Positions 52,393-63,679 of a stretch of DNA of 64,000 nucleotides are shown one piece after another; position 1 is the first letter of the stretch; each line of letters starts with the position of its first letter. A program made the position numbers and the translations under genes. The notes below the pieces were generated by a model. It ran no database searches, was not told the DNA's origin, and saw only the letters and a list, made by a program, of their open reading frames with translations. This DNA is from Aselliscus stoliczkanus (Eukaryota > Chordata > Mammalia > Chiroptera > Hipposideridae): assembly GCA_033961575.1 (NCBI GenBank), contig CM066727.1:151327434-151391433 (forward strand), written 5' to 3'.

Positions 52393-55300
52393 GTATGTAC
52401 TTCTTATCACTTTTAGAATATAAGTTAAATTATATACATATAGTTTTATGTCTGACAAGATTTTTAACATGTGGAAAATATTCATATTTCTCCTAAACTG
52501 CTGAGGAGAAAAGATGTGTCTGGTAGCAATGTAGACAAGTGCCAAAATTGGAAATAAGATACTTGAAATTTAAATAAAGAGGTATGAAAAGTTATTAAGC
52601 TTTGAAAAGGGTGCAGTTGGGACACCTGTGTTAAAATATATTTTTATTAAATGAAGCGTTTTAATTCCTCAGGACTTCAGTTTCCCCTGTTAATGACACA
52701 GGTATAGTAACCCGGTTTCTGTCTATTTTGAGGAGTAATAGGGTATACCAAAATATTGTTGCTGTAGGGCCGGCCGAGTGACACGTTGGTTAAGACCTGG
52801 CTTGGGACACCAGCTCTGAGCAGCAGGGCCCAGGTTCAGATTCCACATATGAGGGCCAGTGACACTGCCTTCTACAGCTAAGATGGTGAACAACAGCTCG
52901 ACCTGGAGCTGGGCTGCCAGGAGTCGCCGGCGACGGTGTAGGCTGCAGCCTCTGCTGCAGTGGGCTGCCATGGGCTACAGTGTGTGGCAGGCAGCCAGCG
53001 TGAGCTGTCAAGATCTGCCATGAGCAGCCATCCAGAGGCTGGCAACCAATCTGCCTCACCCGGGAAGAGCGCTATGATAATACCAACATGGGCTGTTGAT
53101 GTACATTGAATTTTTAGGATTAAAGAAATCCTAGGAATGATCTCATTCCTCAGGTGATCCAGGAACTTTAGATGGCCCGAGAAATCAAAAGGGTACCAGC
53201 ACTAGAATCATACAAGTGTAGAACCAAAAGAAACCTGAAAAATCATTTCATTTAACACTCAAATTTTAGAACTGAGAAAACAACCTAGGTTAATTGATTT
53301 GCCCAATGTTCCATAGTTAGATTGGGACAGAGTGAGAACCAGAATCTTATATGTTGTTTATTTGTAATTCCCTACTTAATGCCAGAAGGTATTATGATTC
53401 CTAGGCCCTGATCAAGTTTGAGTTACGTCCAAGCCAATGAGTCGATGAAACTTGTCAACAGGGACTACTTTGTTTCCTCCTTTGCTGTCTTGTTCAGAAT
53501 CTCTTTATAATTCATAAGTTCCAACCAAATGATATTTTAGTCCCATTCTGCCTTCAAGGAAGAGTCCAATAAAATCTTTTATCGCCAACATATAGAAACT
53601 ACATGGAAATAGTCTTTTTTTAGCTGAGCCATCCTGCCACCTGTTGGCAGCTCAACGGCAGCTCAGCTCTGGCTGGCATCAAACCACTGTTGCTCAGAGC
53701 TCAGCTCGCACTCTTGAGCGAGCTCTTAACCAGCTGAGTCATTCGGCCAGCCCTGGAAATAGTCTTTATGTTACAGAATTGTACACTTGAAACCTATGTA
53801 ACCTTACTAACTATTGCCACCCCAATAAACTTTAATTAAATATACACACACACACACACAACAAAGGTTCTCAAACTTTAGCATGCAGCAGAATCACCTG
53901 AGAGGCTTATTAAAACACAGGTTGCTAGACCCCACCCCAGAATTTCTGATTCAGAATGTCTGGGACCCAAGAATTTGCATTTCTAACATGTTTTCAGGTG
54001 ATGCTGCTGATCTGAGGACCACACTTTGAGAATCATTGATTTCAAAGGCTGATTCTCCTTAAGCCTCCTTAGGACTCCCTCCCTACCCCCTTAATTTTTC
54101 TTAAAATATTTTAATTAAAATCTGAAATTTCATGTGAGATAGATTTCATTAATTCATTCATTTGAAGCTTACTACTATTATTAAATTAGAAAGCAACCTC
54201 TCTCCTTTATGTCTCATTCTTAGTTACTTTTTTCAGCCATAATTTTTTTTAGAAAAATATCACCTGGGAGTGTGTTAGAAATGTACAATCTCAGGCTCCA
54301 TCCCAAACCTGCTGAATGAGAATCTGCATTTTAATATAATCACCAAGTGATTTAACACCTGGGGATCATTTTAAAGTTTGAAAAAGGATGCTTTAGAATA
54401 TACTTGACCTTTTTCCCAAATTGACCTAAAATTCTAACCTTAATCCGGTAGATTCCTGAAGATCTTCAGCATCTGTCTTTGGGCTGTACGTCTTAGCTGA
54501 TGATACTTTCGTCAGGTCTGGTTCCTTATTTTCATAAAGTTTCCCCCATTTCTCATCATGAGTTCTAGGCCTTACCCAAGTGTGAAGAACATCTGAGCCT
54601 GTGCTCTGGGAGGAAGCTTGTCGACAAGGCCTAGATTTTGTTTTCAAATTAAGTTACATTCCCAGAAAGCCAGACAAAATTTTTGCCTAACAGTTTGATA
54701 GTATTATAACATTAAATGTACAGATACTTCCATGTACCATTCTTAGGTATCTGCCAAAGACAAATACTCGTATAATGCACAAAGAAGTATATACTAGATT
54801 GTTAGTCACAGCATTATATATCATAGTAAAAAACTGGATGTCCATTAGTAAGGGAAACGATGAAGAATCTGTGGTACATCCATTTGCAGCAACGAAATAT
54901 TTTTTATATGTACTGACATAGAAGGAGCTCCAGGACATAGTAAATAAAAAAATAAAAAAAGCGAATAGCAAAATAGGTAAAGGAAATCCAATCACATGCT
55001 ACAGTATGGAGGAACCTTGAGGACATTATGCTAAGTAAAATAAGTCAGTCACAAAAAGACAAACACTGTAAGATTGCACTGTATGGAGAAGCATCTAGAC
55101 TAGTAAAACTCAAAAGCAAAAATAGTGGTTGCTGTGGGTTGGGTGGAGGAGGGAATAGGGAGTTGTTTAATGGATATAGTGTTTCAGTTTTGCAAGATGA
55201 AAAAGTTCTGAAGGGCCGGCCACGTATTGGTTAAGAGCTGGTTTGGGACGCCAGCGGCCCTGGTTTGGATCCCACATATGAGGGCCAGTGACACTGTCCT

Positions 55301-58300
55301 CTTCAGCTAACAACAGCTCCACTTGGAGCTGGGCTGCGAGCCTTGGCAATGGTGTAGGCTGCAGCCCCTGCTGCAGTGGACTGCCATAGGCTAGTGAGTG
55401 GCCTGCAGCCAGCGTGAGCTGCCAATAGCCACGGTGAGCGACCATCCAGAGACCGGCGACCGATCTGCCTCATCCGGGAAGAGCGCAAGGACGATAACAA
55501 CATGGGCCAGTGAAGCAACGTCCTCTGCAACTACACTGAAGAACAAAAGGACAGCAACTTGTCTGTTCCCCTTCCCCGATTCCACATTAAAATGTTGAAA
55601 AAAGAAAAAGTTCTGGAGATTGGCTGCACAATACTGTGAATATTCTTAGCACGATTGCACTGTATACTTAAAAATGGTTAAGATGGTAAATTTTATGTTG
55701 TATATATTTTATCACCAAAAAAATTTTAAATCTAAAAAAACAGGTTAGAGCTGACTTAAGTTACAGACCAAAAAGTAAAGCATTATGATAGAAAGCTATT
55801 ATTATCAACTCTGATGTATGCCACTGTATGGGCAGTATAATGTATATGAATCATAAGGTACATCCAGTCTGTCAGCTGTTGACATGGCCAAACATTTGCT
55901 AGTGATGGAATGGATTAAATGAAAGGAAACTAATACGAATTTTATCTGTAAAGTCCTAAAGCTTCACAAATATGAAACGATTGCTGGTCAGGATGAGCCT
56001 GGTTGACATAATAAGCATGCCTGTCCTCTAAGACTTTTCCTCCCTATTCATTCTGTCCTTCAAGTCACCTTTCTGGCTCATTTGCATCACGATCATGGTT
56101 AGCAATTTATTCCATGTTTACCAGTCTTCCAGTGAAACTGTCTATTTCAATTCCCCACTGGCTTCTGATTTTCATGGCAGCGTCCTAGTTTATAAGCTTC
56201 TTATCAAATGTGAATTGTTTATCTTATTTCACTTTTATCATTACCTTTAGTGGGGCAAGAGCATTTTATTAGGTTGCCTCTTGTCCTCAGAATGTGCTTA
56301 ACCATTTAATTTCCTTTCCTTAACCAGGTTTGTTAAAATTTGGGACTCAGCCTTGTAAAGCCTAAGGGCAATTTTACACTTTTAGATAAACTTCTCTGAG
56401 AGATATGTTCAGAGAAATTTCCATAGTTCCAAACTATGGGAATGACCCCAAAAATATAGTCTTCTAAGGGTAGTTTTAAATAGCATGATATAGGTTAGGG
56501 GCTTTCTTGTACACAGCAGCTTTATATGTCTGCAGTTGTCTTAACCTCAGGAAATTCTGTTTCTGCAGATGATTCTATTTTTTAATCTAATTTGCTAATC
56601 ACTAGGTTAAAGAATTCTGATTTGCTTTTCTCATCTATGTGTCAAAATATGAAAAGTAAAACCACCTATCTGATAAAGGCATTGGTTTCATGTGAGAGGT
56701 AAGTAAAGTAACCAAGATCAGGAACTACTTATAGTAGTAATTTAAAGCAGACAGATGAAAAAAAAATCTATCAACTAATATTTCTCAAGCTTTCATAGAA
56801 CATATAACTGATATAGAGCAGTGCTATGGCATATGAGTAAATATACAGGGATATGCTGGGAAGGGGATTAACTACCCTCAATTTGCCCTAGGACTGGTGG
56901 GGGATAGGGGACACACGTGCAGAGGAACCTGCACCAGTATATTGGAACACCATCTATTCCAGTCTTCAGCATACTGGTTGGGAAGCTTTGACTGGGTAGC
57001 TAGAATAGGAATTACCCTGAATTAGCATTTTTAGAAAAGGAAAAAAGGATGTGATTTTGTTGAGCTTTTTGTTTTATACTAAGAGTAACCAACAATGAAA
57101 ACAATATTGTAAGTACAACCAAATATGAACTAAGTCTTTATCTCATGATTGATTGTTTTGCTGGACTTATTAAGATTTGGTGATAACACAGTTTTATCTT
57201 CCCAGCATTACATTTTCATTTTCAAATATTTAGGGGCCGTCCTAGTGGCGCTGTGGTTAAGCGCTGGCTTGGGAAGCCAGCAGCCCCGGTTCGGTCCCAC
57301 ATGTGAGGGCCAGTAACACTGCCCTCAAAAAAAAAAAATTTTAGTCACCCTTTTTAAAAAAATTCCAAGTTGTTATCAGACTGTCTTGTTCTATTCTTAC
57401 AGATTCTGCTGAAAAATACAGTGTGCCTGAAATTCTGTAGTTTTACAAGGGCCTATTAAGCTTTATACTTATCCTGTTTCTCTCTGTTTCAGTTGATTCA
57501 CTGGACCCTGAAAAACTAATACAATGCCCCTATGATAAAAACCACCAGATCAGGGCCTGCAGGTTTCCTTATCATCTTATCAAGTGCAGAAAGGTAGGGT
57601 ATTATTTTCATAATATGCTCTTTAATGCTGTTCTGAATTCTTTTAAAAGGCCAAATTTTATAAATATCAAGCAATTTTAACATAAAAGATTTAATTGAAT
57701 GCCAGAATTGTTTTTGGAATCTACCTTTGAATATACCAACATTTATAGAAAAGAGTTTGTTTATTTCTTGGATACATATGTTTTTTCTTGTTTTGGCTTT
57801 TTCCCCCAACTAGAAACAAAGCACCCTTTATAAACAATTTCTCTGGAGTCTTCTCACCCTTTATAAAACAGAGGAAACACTAATTTTTACTAGCAACGAG
57901 AAATCCCTCTTCCCTTGTGAATTTGATGTGTTCATTGTCCTGATAAGGATTGAGTGCTGTATATAATACATTGATTTCTGACTTTTTTTGTTTAGAAATT
58001 TTAGAGAAGTTGAACAGCTAGAGGTTATCCCAAGCAAAGATTATTCCTAATAACTGTTTCTCCAAATTTCAGCAGTAAGCATCTTTGGGGGGGAAAAAAC
58101 TCTGATGATTTTTTTCTCTGGCGCTCTTTTGTAGACTTAGCTGATATAAACTGCTTTAATGCTGGTATATTAACTGAGGCACTTTGAAAAGATTATTAGA
58201 GTGCAGATGTCAGATACAGAGGCCCAAATTCTGCCAGGATTTATGCTGGGAAAACAATTTTAGTATTTAATCCAAACTACATATAATTTATGTATGCATT

Positions 58301-61300
58301 AATATCCTTCAAAGGATGTTTCTCTCATAATCCTGGAGACATGATTATAATGTCATTTTTTATTATTTCTCCAGCTCTTTTTAATCTTTTAAGCAAAAAA
58401 CCACTTAAGGTTGAATTTGGATAATATCAGTCGGAGAAAACCACCACAACTTCCTCCCCTAGGCTCTCAAATATATCAGAGATAAAGGTTGGGAAAGGGA
58501 GCCACGCAGTAAAAAGACATTGTTATTACCCTCCTCTCGTAATGCTCTTAATCTTGGGATGCCTTATATCACTTATGAAAATCGTGGAGATAAATGCCCA
58601 CAAAATTTTCCCCATCTTGGGTTTTTTTCAAGCCTTCTCCCCATTTCACATTATTTTTACTTTTTTGAGTATCAGTTACGATATATCTTTTGTTCTTCTA
58701 GTAAATAAATGTCTTAATTGCTGGTACATTTTCCATAGAATTTGGGTGATATTGAACACTTTGTTTTGTTTTAAAATAAGGAACTTGATCAACAGAGTAG
58801 ACTATCATTTGTGCTTTTCCTTAGTGGAAGAGCTGAAATAAAGGTCAAATTGTTCAGAGCCTCACTTCAGGCATCATTACTTTCAATAAGTGTTCCTGTG
58901 TTAATCCAAAAAAATCATTGGTTGCCTCTTCTGCAGCTCCCTTCCCACAGCTATTTTCAAGCCCTATTGTATTGCAATAGCAGGGGCACTACTGCAGTGC
59001 AGACTAAGAGTGTGTTTTAGTATTACTGTTCATCCTGAATATCAGCTTTCAAAGATATCCAGAGAGCTCTACCATTACAGGCCGTGCCACCTGAATTGTG
59101 TGACCCTGAAGAAGAGGGAGAGAAAATACAGTTCACATACCCAATCCTAAATCTGCTGTTTACCTCCATATAAGACGCTTTAACCCCCCAATACCTGTGT
59201 ATCAGTCTCGATAATCATAACAAAGAGGTTATGTTACGATGGTTTTGAGGTTCTGTATGGTCTGTTTCAGTGACAAATAATTCCCTTAATTTTCTACTAT
59301 GAGTTTACCTATCATAGTTAAAGCAGAAGTTTTTTGAGAGATTTTAGGGGAACCATTTGTAGAATAAAGCTGAGCCACACTCCCCTTGAACTTTTAAGAG
59401 ATCCGAAGAATTGACAGACCCCTTAATTTTTGTTCCATAGAATCATCCTGATGTCGCAAATAAATTGGCTACTTGTCCTTTCAATGCGCGCCACCAGGTT
59501 CCTCGGGCTGAAATCAGTCATCATATCTCAAGCTGTGATGACAAAAGTTGTATAGAGCAAGATGTTGGTAAGACTGACTAGCTAAAATGTTTCAGGACTA
59601 GAAGTTAGCCCTTTAAATTTGTATTATGTTACATTGTCAGCTTGACTTTTGTCTTTCATCATTTAAGAAGAGCAGTACTTTTCAGCAGTGGAAGGTTTGT
59701 CAGGTTGTGTTTGTCAGACTGCTTTCTCTTCTGCACAACCTGATTCATTTTACTAATAATTCATCTAAATATAAAAATCCTTTTCTTACCATAAATATAG
59801 GAAACATCTTTGTTTCTGCTTCTCTTTCTCGTCTTCTGTCAGCAAAGGGACCTTTCTGTTTACCTTTCATACCATCCATTTTTTCAGAAACAAAGACCAG
59901 TTAGGCTACCCTGCAACCTCTTTAGCCACTAACCCCTTTAAATATAATAACGTGGCAACGTCCCATTTTGATGTTAGAATCTGTTGTCTTGCAGTCAACC
60001 AAACCAGGAACCTTGGACAAGAGACTCTGGCTGAGAGCACATGGCAATGCCCTCCTTGCGATGAAGACTGGGATAAAGGTGAGGTGCCTCTCCATCTTTT
60101 TCTTCACAATGTCTAAATCTCAAGTCATTTGCTTTAGATAGAAGGAAGATTTTCCCTTTTTATGAACATACCATGTTGTTTGGAATGCTTTATTATTTTT
60201 ATTGGGCCCCCATACGGGCACATTTGTATCGCTGTGCAGACACGTGGGACAGCCTATCCTTCTTGATTGGAAAAAGCACTTCTTTACATCTGTTTTTTTT
60301 CCATAAATTATGTTGTACCATCTGTGTTTGCCTGTTACTCAGCACATTTATTATTATTTATGTCGCTCATGTTTATATTCTTCAATTAAATTCCTGCTAC
60401 TGTGTCACTTAGGCAGGGTACTTGATCAATTTTTACTTGCTTCTCTAAACTTAGGTGTATTATTTTCCATCTTAAAAATTCAACTAGCATGAACTGGTCT
60501 CTTGTACCACAAACTATATTTTGCTTCCTTTGGCAGATTTGTGGGAGCAGACCAGCACCCCATTTGTCTGGGGTACAGCCAACTACTGTGGCAAAAACAG
60601 GTAAATGAAATGGTCTCATTTCCAGCACTGCCTCCCAAAATCAATGTACTTTGTTACCAAAAGAAGCCACCACAGGGCCGGCCAAGTGGCGCTTTGGTTA
60701 AGCGCTGGCTTGGAACACCAGCGGCCCTGGTTCGGATCCCACATGTGAGGCCCAGTGATACTGCCCTCGAAAAAAAAAGAAGCCACCAAAGCATGAATTG
60801 ACCTTCTTCTTTGATGATGTAACTTGGTAGTAACTTAGTCTAGATATTGTTTTGGTGAACTTTTTTTCTTATTTCTTCCTTGATTCATAAAAAAGGTCAC
60901 ATGCTTTGTGTTAATCACTGTGGGAACACAAAAATACTAGCTTCTAAACGTTCAGCGTGTGGTATATGGTGAATGGTATTGTAATATCTATGTACAATGT
61001 CAGAGGGGTGGTAGACTTTGGGGGGGTTATCACTTTGTGAGGGGTGTAAATGTCTAATCATTGTTATTTTGTATACCTGTAATTAATTTTTTTTAAACTT
61101 TAAAAAAAAAATACTAGCTTATAGTCTAGCAAGGGAAACAGTGGTGCCAGACATTCTTATATCTTAGTTGGATTTTTTGCTAGGTTCACATTATTTTGAT
61201 GCTTTGAAAAAAATTCTCGAGCTATAACACGTGGATCATTTTTACTCTCGGTAGCTAGTATCTAAGGAAAAAGTAACCTTAAAAGTTTTTTATTTGAGGA

Positions 61301-63026
61301 TGGGGAGTCCAATTGGATTGGGAAGAAAAATGCATCTCTTCTCCCCACTGATTTTGTATCTGATTTTTAAATCTATAAGATTTCTCATTATTACTTAATC
61401 TTCAGACCTTAGAAGATCAAGTTTCAGACCCAAATGAGAATATTTCTTGGTTAGAAAATAAAGGAATGAGCTACTAGACAACATTTTTTTCCCCAAATAG
61501 AATGCTTATCAATTTTTATTTCTTAGCTCCTGAGGTCAGTTAGTAATTGTAAATGTACCTTATTTTGTGTGTGCACTAAGATAGAAAAACTTAAAAATGA
61601 ATTCCATTTGGTACAATTTTAATTTTGCCTCAACTCTAAGAGATTTGTTGCCTTTGGTTTGATTGTCTTGGCATTTTATTTTATCTCTTATGTTTATTGT
61701 GTGAGTTGATGAGCCTGTCATACAACTGAACAGTAGATGGCATTGCTGTTTATCTCAATTTCTGGAAAATGAAAATGCTTAGACCCATCTTAATGCCTGC
61801 ACAGAATATTGAGCTTTCCAGAGAAATAGTAATCATTCTCATTGCAAGAATATTTTCATGGAAATGTGTTTACATTTCAGAATGTAGGTTTTTGTTTTCC
61901 CCCAGATTACAAAAACAATACACTTGATTGTCTTGTGTGTGCCTGCCTAAAGAAGACAGATATGCTGGCATTGTCAAATTCATTTTTCTTTTTGCAGCCC
62001 TGCAAGCAACGTAGTCATGGAACATAAGAGTAACCTGGCTTCAGGCATGCGCATTCCCAAGTCTCTGCCGTATGTTCTGCCATGGAAAAACAGTAAGTGA
62101 AGTGAGGCAAAATGCTTTTATTCTTTTCTTTGTACTAATAAACAGTCTTGATTATTCAAAGATGTGTAGTCTAATACCTTGCACTCCCATTACCCTGAGA
62201 GAGCGAGTACCTCCTTAAATTTTGCACCCTAAGCACTTCAATCACTTTACCCTCCCCTGGTTAGTAACAGGAGCATACAGTATCACAGAGACCAAAAGAA
62301 CATTTTCAAGATGGTGTGATCACTGACACCAAATAGGATGAGTAAATTTGGGGACCAATAAAAAGGCTATTGATTTTGGCTAAGAGGAGGAAGTAGTCCC
62401 TGACTTTCAAGGTATAATGTCAGTAGGGAATTGGAACTAGAAATTGGATTGCAGGAGGATAAAAGGAAATGTGTAGAGAAAAAAATGAAAGTTATGAATC
62501 ATAAGAACCAGCATAAGAAGAGTATTTAGATGTCTTCCCTAGACATCAGACACCATGCTGAGGAAACAGATACTACATTTGTATCATATCACCCTAGTAA
62601 AGAAATTCCAACATATGGAGCACCCAAGATATTGTTATTTTTATTTAATATAAACGTTCTTTTCCTAATGTTGCTCCAAATTCAGATTCCCTTGGTTTCA
62701 GCCTTTGCTACTGTTTGAGTTAATTTTCAGGTGGCTAGAGGATTCCCTTTAAAAGTATTCCCTTTGGACACTTGCATTTCCCAAAAAATAAGATCACCAA
62801 ATCATAGCCGAAAGGCTTTGATAGGTAAAGAACTATTTTCTTTTCCCATGCTCTTGAGTAGAATCCAATCACTAATTTTTAAATTCTTCTACTTTTATAT
62901 TGTAATTCATTATGCCCCGGAATAAGTCATTTGTGTTTAGTAAGAATAGGGGATGGATTGAATTTCAATTGACATGATGTATTTATTTTGAAATATTTCT
63001 ACTCTGTAGATGGAAATGCACAGTAA
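52348..63026 (+). CDS. GTSF1: GTSF1, gametocyte-specific factor 1 (complete, 167 aa; coding 52377-63026)
   Basis: Small CHHC zinc-finger partner of PIWI proteins in the germ line. It boosts PIWI slicer activity and is needed for transposon silencing and male fertility in mice (established for the family). Seven coding exons give 504 coding bases including the stop, exactly the human length, with all phases closing. Finger 1 is C17-X5-H23-X9-H33-X3-C37 and finger 2 is C51-X5-H57-X9-H67-X3-C71, the U11-48K-like CHHC pattern that binds RNA. The C-terminal PIWI-contact tryptophans W98, W107 and W112 are present. Differences from remembered human include L6 for Thr and a changed loop before SPASN. 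It is divergently oriented to NCKAP1L. Confidence 0.96.
52767..53094 (+). mobile_element. SINE, type L, 3'-truncated
   Basis: Head and body are intact up to 'aataccaacatgggc', then sequence changes abruptly with no A-tail. A later deletion or an atypical insertion is likely. Confidence 0.85.
53618..53753 (-). mobile_element. SINE, type M
   Basis: Minus copy with perfect 14-bp TSD TGGAAATAGTCTTT (53604-53617, 53754-53767). Confidence 0.94.
53775..53860 (+). repeat. L1-like 3' terminus with (CA)n
   Basis: 'gaattgtacacttgaaacct' and 'caccccaataaactttaatt' followed by a short (CA)n. Confidence 0.5.
53860..54050. mobile_element. MER5A-type hAT relic
   Basis: 'gcagcagaatcacctgagag', 'tagaccccaccccagaattt' and 'accacactttgagaatcatt'. 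Confidence 0.9.
54255..54390. mobile_element. MER5-type fragment
   Basis: 'atcacctgggagtgtgttag', 'caatctcaggctccatccca' and 'tgaatgagaatctgcatttt'. Confidence 0.75.
54426..54647 (-). other. 73-codon open frame with protein-like composition
   Basis: Antisense within the first coding intron of GTSF1. The frame is rich in K, E, S, T and W (for example [16 protein letters not shown]) and, unlike other chance frames here, not built from a known repeat. No splice context, poly(A) or homologue was recognised. It may be a pseudogene fragment or chance. Confidence 0.25.
54690..55740 (+). repeat. L1M LINE 3' end, split by a SINE
   Basis: 'aaactggatgtccattagta', 'gaggaaccttgaggacatta', 'gctaagtaaaataagtcagt', then after the SINE 'tgtatacttaaaaatggtta' and a terminal A-rich run at about 55715-55741. 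Confidence 0.85.
55211..55603 (+). mobile_element. SINE, type L
   Basis: TSD GAAAAAGTTCTG (55199-55210, 55604-55615). The head lacks 'gagtggc'. Confidence 0.92.
55745..57230. other. GTSF1 intron, unassigned
   Basis: AT-rich intronic sequence with nothing recognised. Confidence 0.45.
57233..57338 (+). mobile_element. SINE, type S
   Basis: 'ggggccgtcctagtggcgct' head, intact 'gctggcttgggaagccagc' and an A-tail, 155 bp upstream of a GTSF1 exon. Confidence 0.9.
57493..57593 (+). CDS. GTSF1: GTSF1 exon encoding zinc finger 1 (residues 6-39)
   Basis: 101 bp. It reads [20 protein letters not shown] through LIKCRK. Acceptor tttcag, donor AAG|GTAGGG. It carries all four ligands of CHHC finger 1. 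Confidence 0.96.
57594..59440. other. GTSF1 intron, no repeats recognised
   Basis: 1.8 kb of unassigned intron, unusually free of SINEs for this window. Confidence 0.45.
59441..59567 (+). CDS. GTSF1: GTSF1 exon encoding zinc finger 2 (residues 40-81)
   Basis: 127 bp. It reads [20 protein letters not shown] through CIEQDV and ends in phase 1. Donor G|GTAAGA. It holds the CHHC finger 2 ligands C51, H57, H67 and C71. Confidence 0.96.
59995..60078 (+). CDS. GTSF1: GTSF1 exon (residues 82-109)
   Basis: 84 bp. It completes V82 and reads [20 protein letters not shown] through DEDWDK, carrying W98 and W107. Donor G|GTGAGG. Confidence 0.95.
60537..60600 (+). CDS. GTSF1: GTSF1 exon (residues 110-130)
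   Basis: 64 bp. It completes D110 and reads [20 protein letters not shown], with W112. The loop after FVWGT differs from remembered human. Donor AG|GTAAAT. Confidence 0.94.
60673..60774 (+). mobile_element. SINE, type S
   Basis: Perfect 14-bp TSD AAAAGAAGCCACCA (60659-60672, 60775-60788). It lies 72 bp after a GTSF1 donor. Confidence 0.94.
60943..61105 (+). mobile_element. short 5'-truncated L1 3' end
   Basis: 'taatcattgttattttgtat' and 'acctgtaattaatttttttt' with an A-tail. It is flanked by AAATACTAGCTT near 60930 and 61110, giving an insertion of about 165 bp. Confidence 0.7.
61115..61997. other. GTSF1 intron, unassigned
   Basis: Nothing recognised before the acceptor tttgcag at 61997. 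Confidence 0.45.
61998..62092 (+). CDS. GTSF1: GTSF1 exon (residues 131-162)
   Basis: 95 bp. It completes S131, then [20 protein letters not shown] through VLPWKN, ending in phase 1. Donor A|GTAAGT. Confidence 0.95.
63010..63026 (+). CDS. GTSF1: GTSF1 last coding exon (residues 163-167, stop)
   Basis: Completes N163, then GNAQ and TAA (63024-63026). The acceptor is tctgtag. This tiny coding tail matches the known GTSF1 C terminus. Confidence 0.94.
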
Positions 63027-63144
63027 CTGAATGTCTCATCAAGTAAGTGTTTCAGTTTTGTTTCACTGTCTCTTCAGATGGTAGCAAGATTTAACTGGAC
63101 ATAAAGCAATTTGGGTCCAATTTTCTTTCAGATTATGGTAACAA

Positions 63145-63150
63145 ATTAAA
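63145..63150 (+). terminator. GTSF1: probable GTSF1 poly(A) signal ATTAAA
   Basis: ATTAAA about 120 bp after the stop, followed by the GT-rich tract 'ctttgtgtgtgcctatgttt'. A possible 89-bp 3' UTR intron (donor CAA|GTAAGT at 63043, acceptor ttctttcag ending 63131) precedes it. Confidence 0.55.
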
Positions 63151-63159
63151 GCTTTGTGT

Positions 63160-63546
63160 GTGCCTATGTTTTTTAAGTATATAGCTTCTATTATGGCTTT
63201 ACACACTAATGAATAGGCATTTACTGGTTAAATTAGAATTCAGTTAACATGCCAAGTTGCTTTCCCTAATGTTAGTACACATTGCCTTTTTCCTTCTTTT
63301 TTTTTTATCCAAGTTGCATTCTAGATCTATCATGCCTCTTTAATGGACTGAGATTAATCAGACAGCTGTGCTTCACTGCTCTGCAATTCTTTCCCTGTGC
63401 AGTACAGTTTAGCACTCATCAGAAAATTCGTACCCTTTTTAATGAGCACTTAAAAGTTTGAGGTCTCTAAGAGTAATGCACTGTTGATCTTATCTGAACA
63501 ACACAAAATGTGAACAACACAGAGCCTCTCAAAATCTATATGAAGA
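63160..63546. other. sequence downstream of GTSF1, unassigned
   Basis: No exon of a neighbouring gene was recognised. Confidence 0.4.
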
Positions 63547-63557
63547 GACCAAAATCT

Positions 63558-63668
63558 AGGGCCGGCCGAGTGGTGCGGTGGTTAAGTGCTGGCTTGGGAA
63601 GCCAGTAGCCCCGGTTTGGTCCCATATATGAGGGCCAGTGACACTGCCCTCAAAAAAAAAAAAAAAAA
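63558..63668 (+). mobile_element. SINE, type S
   Basis: Perfect TSD GACCAAAATCT (63547-63557, 63669-63679). Confidence 0.94.
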
Positions 63669-63679
63669 GACCAAAATCT

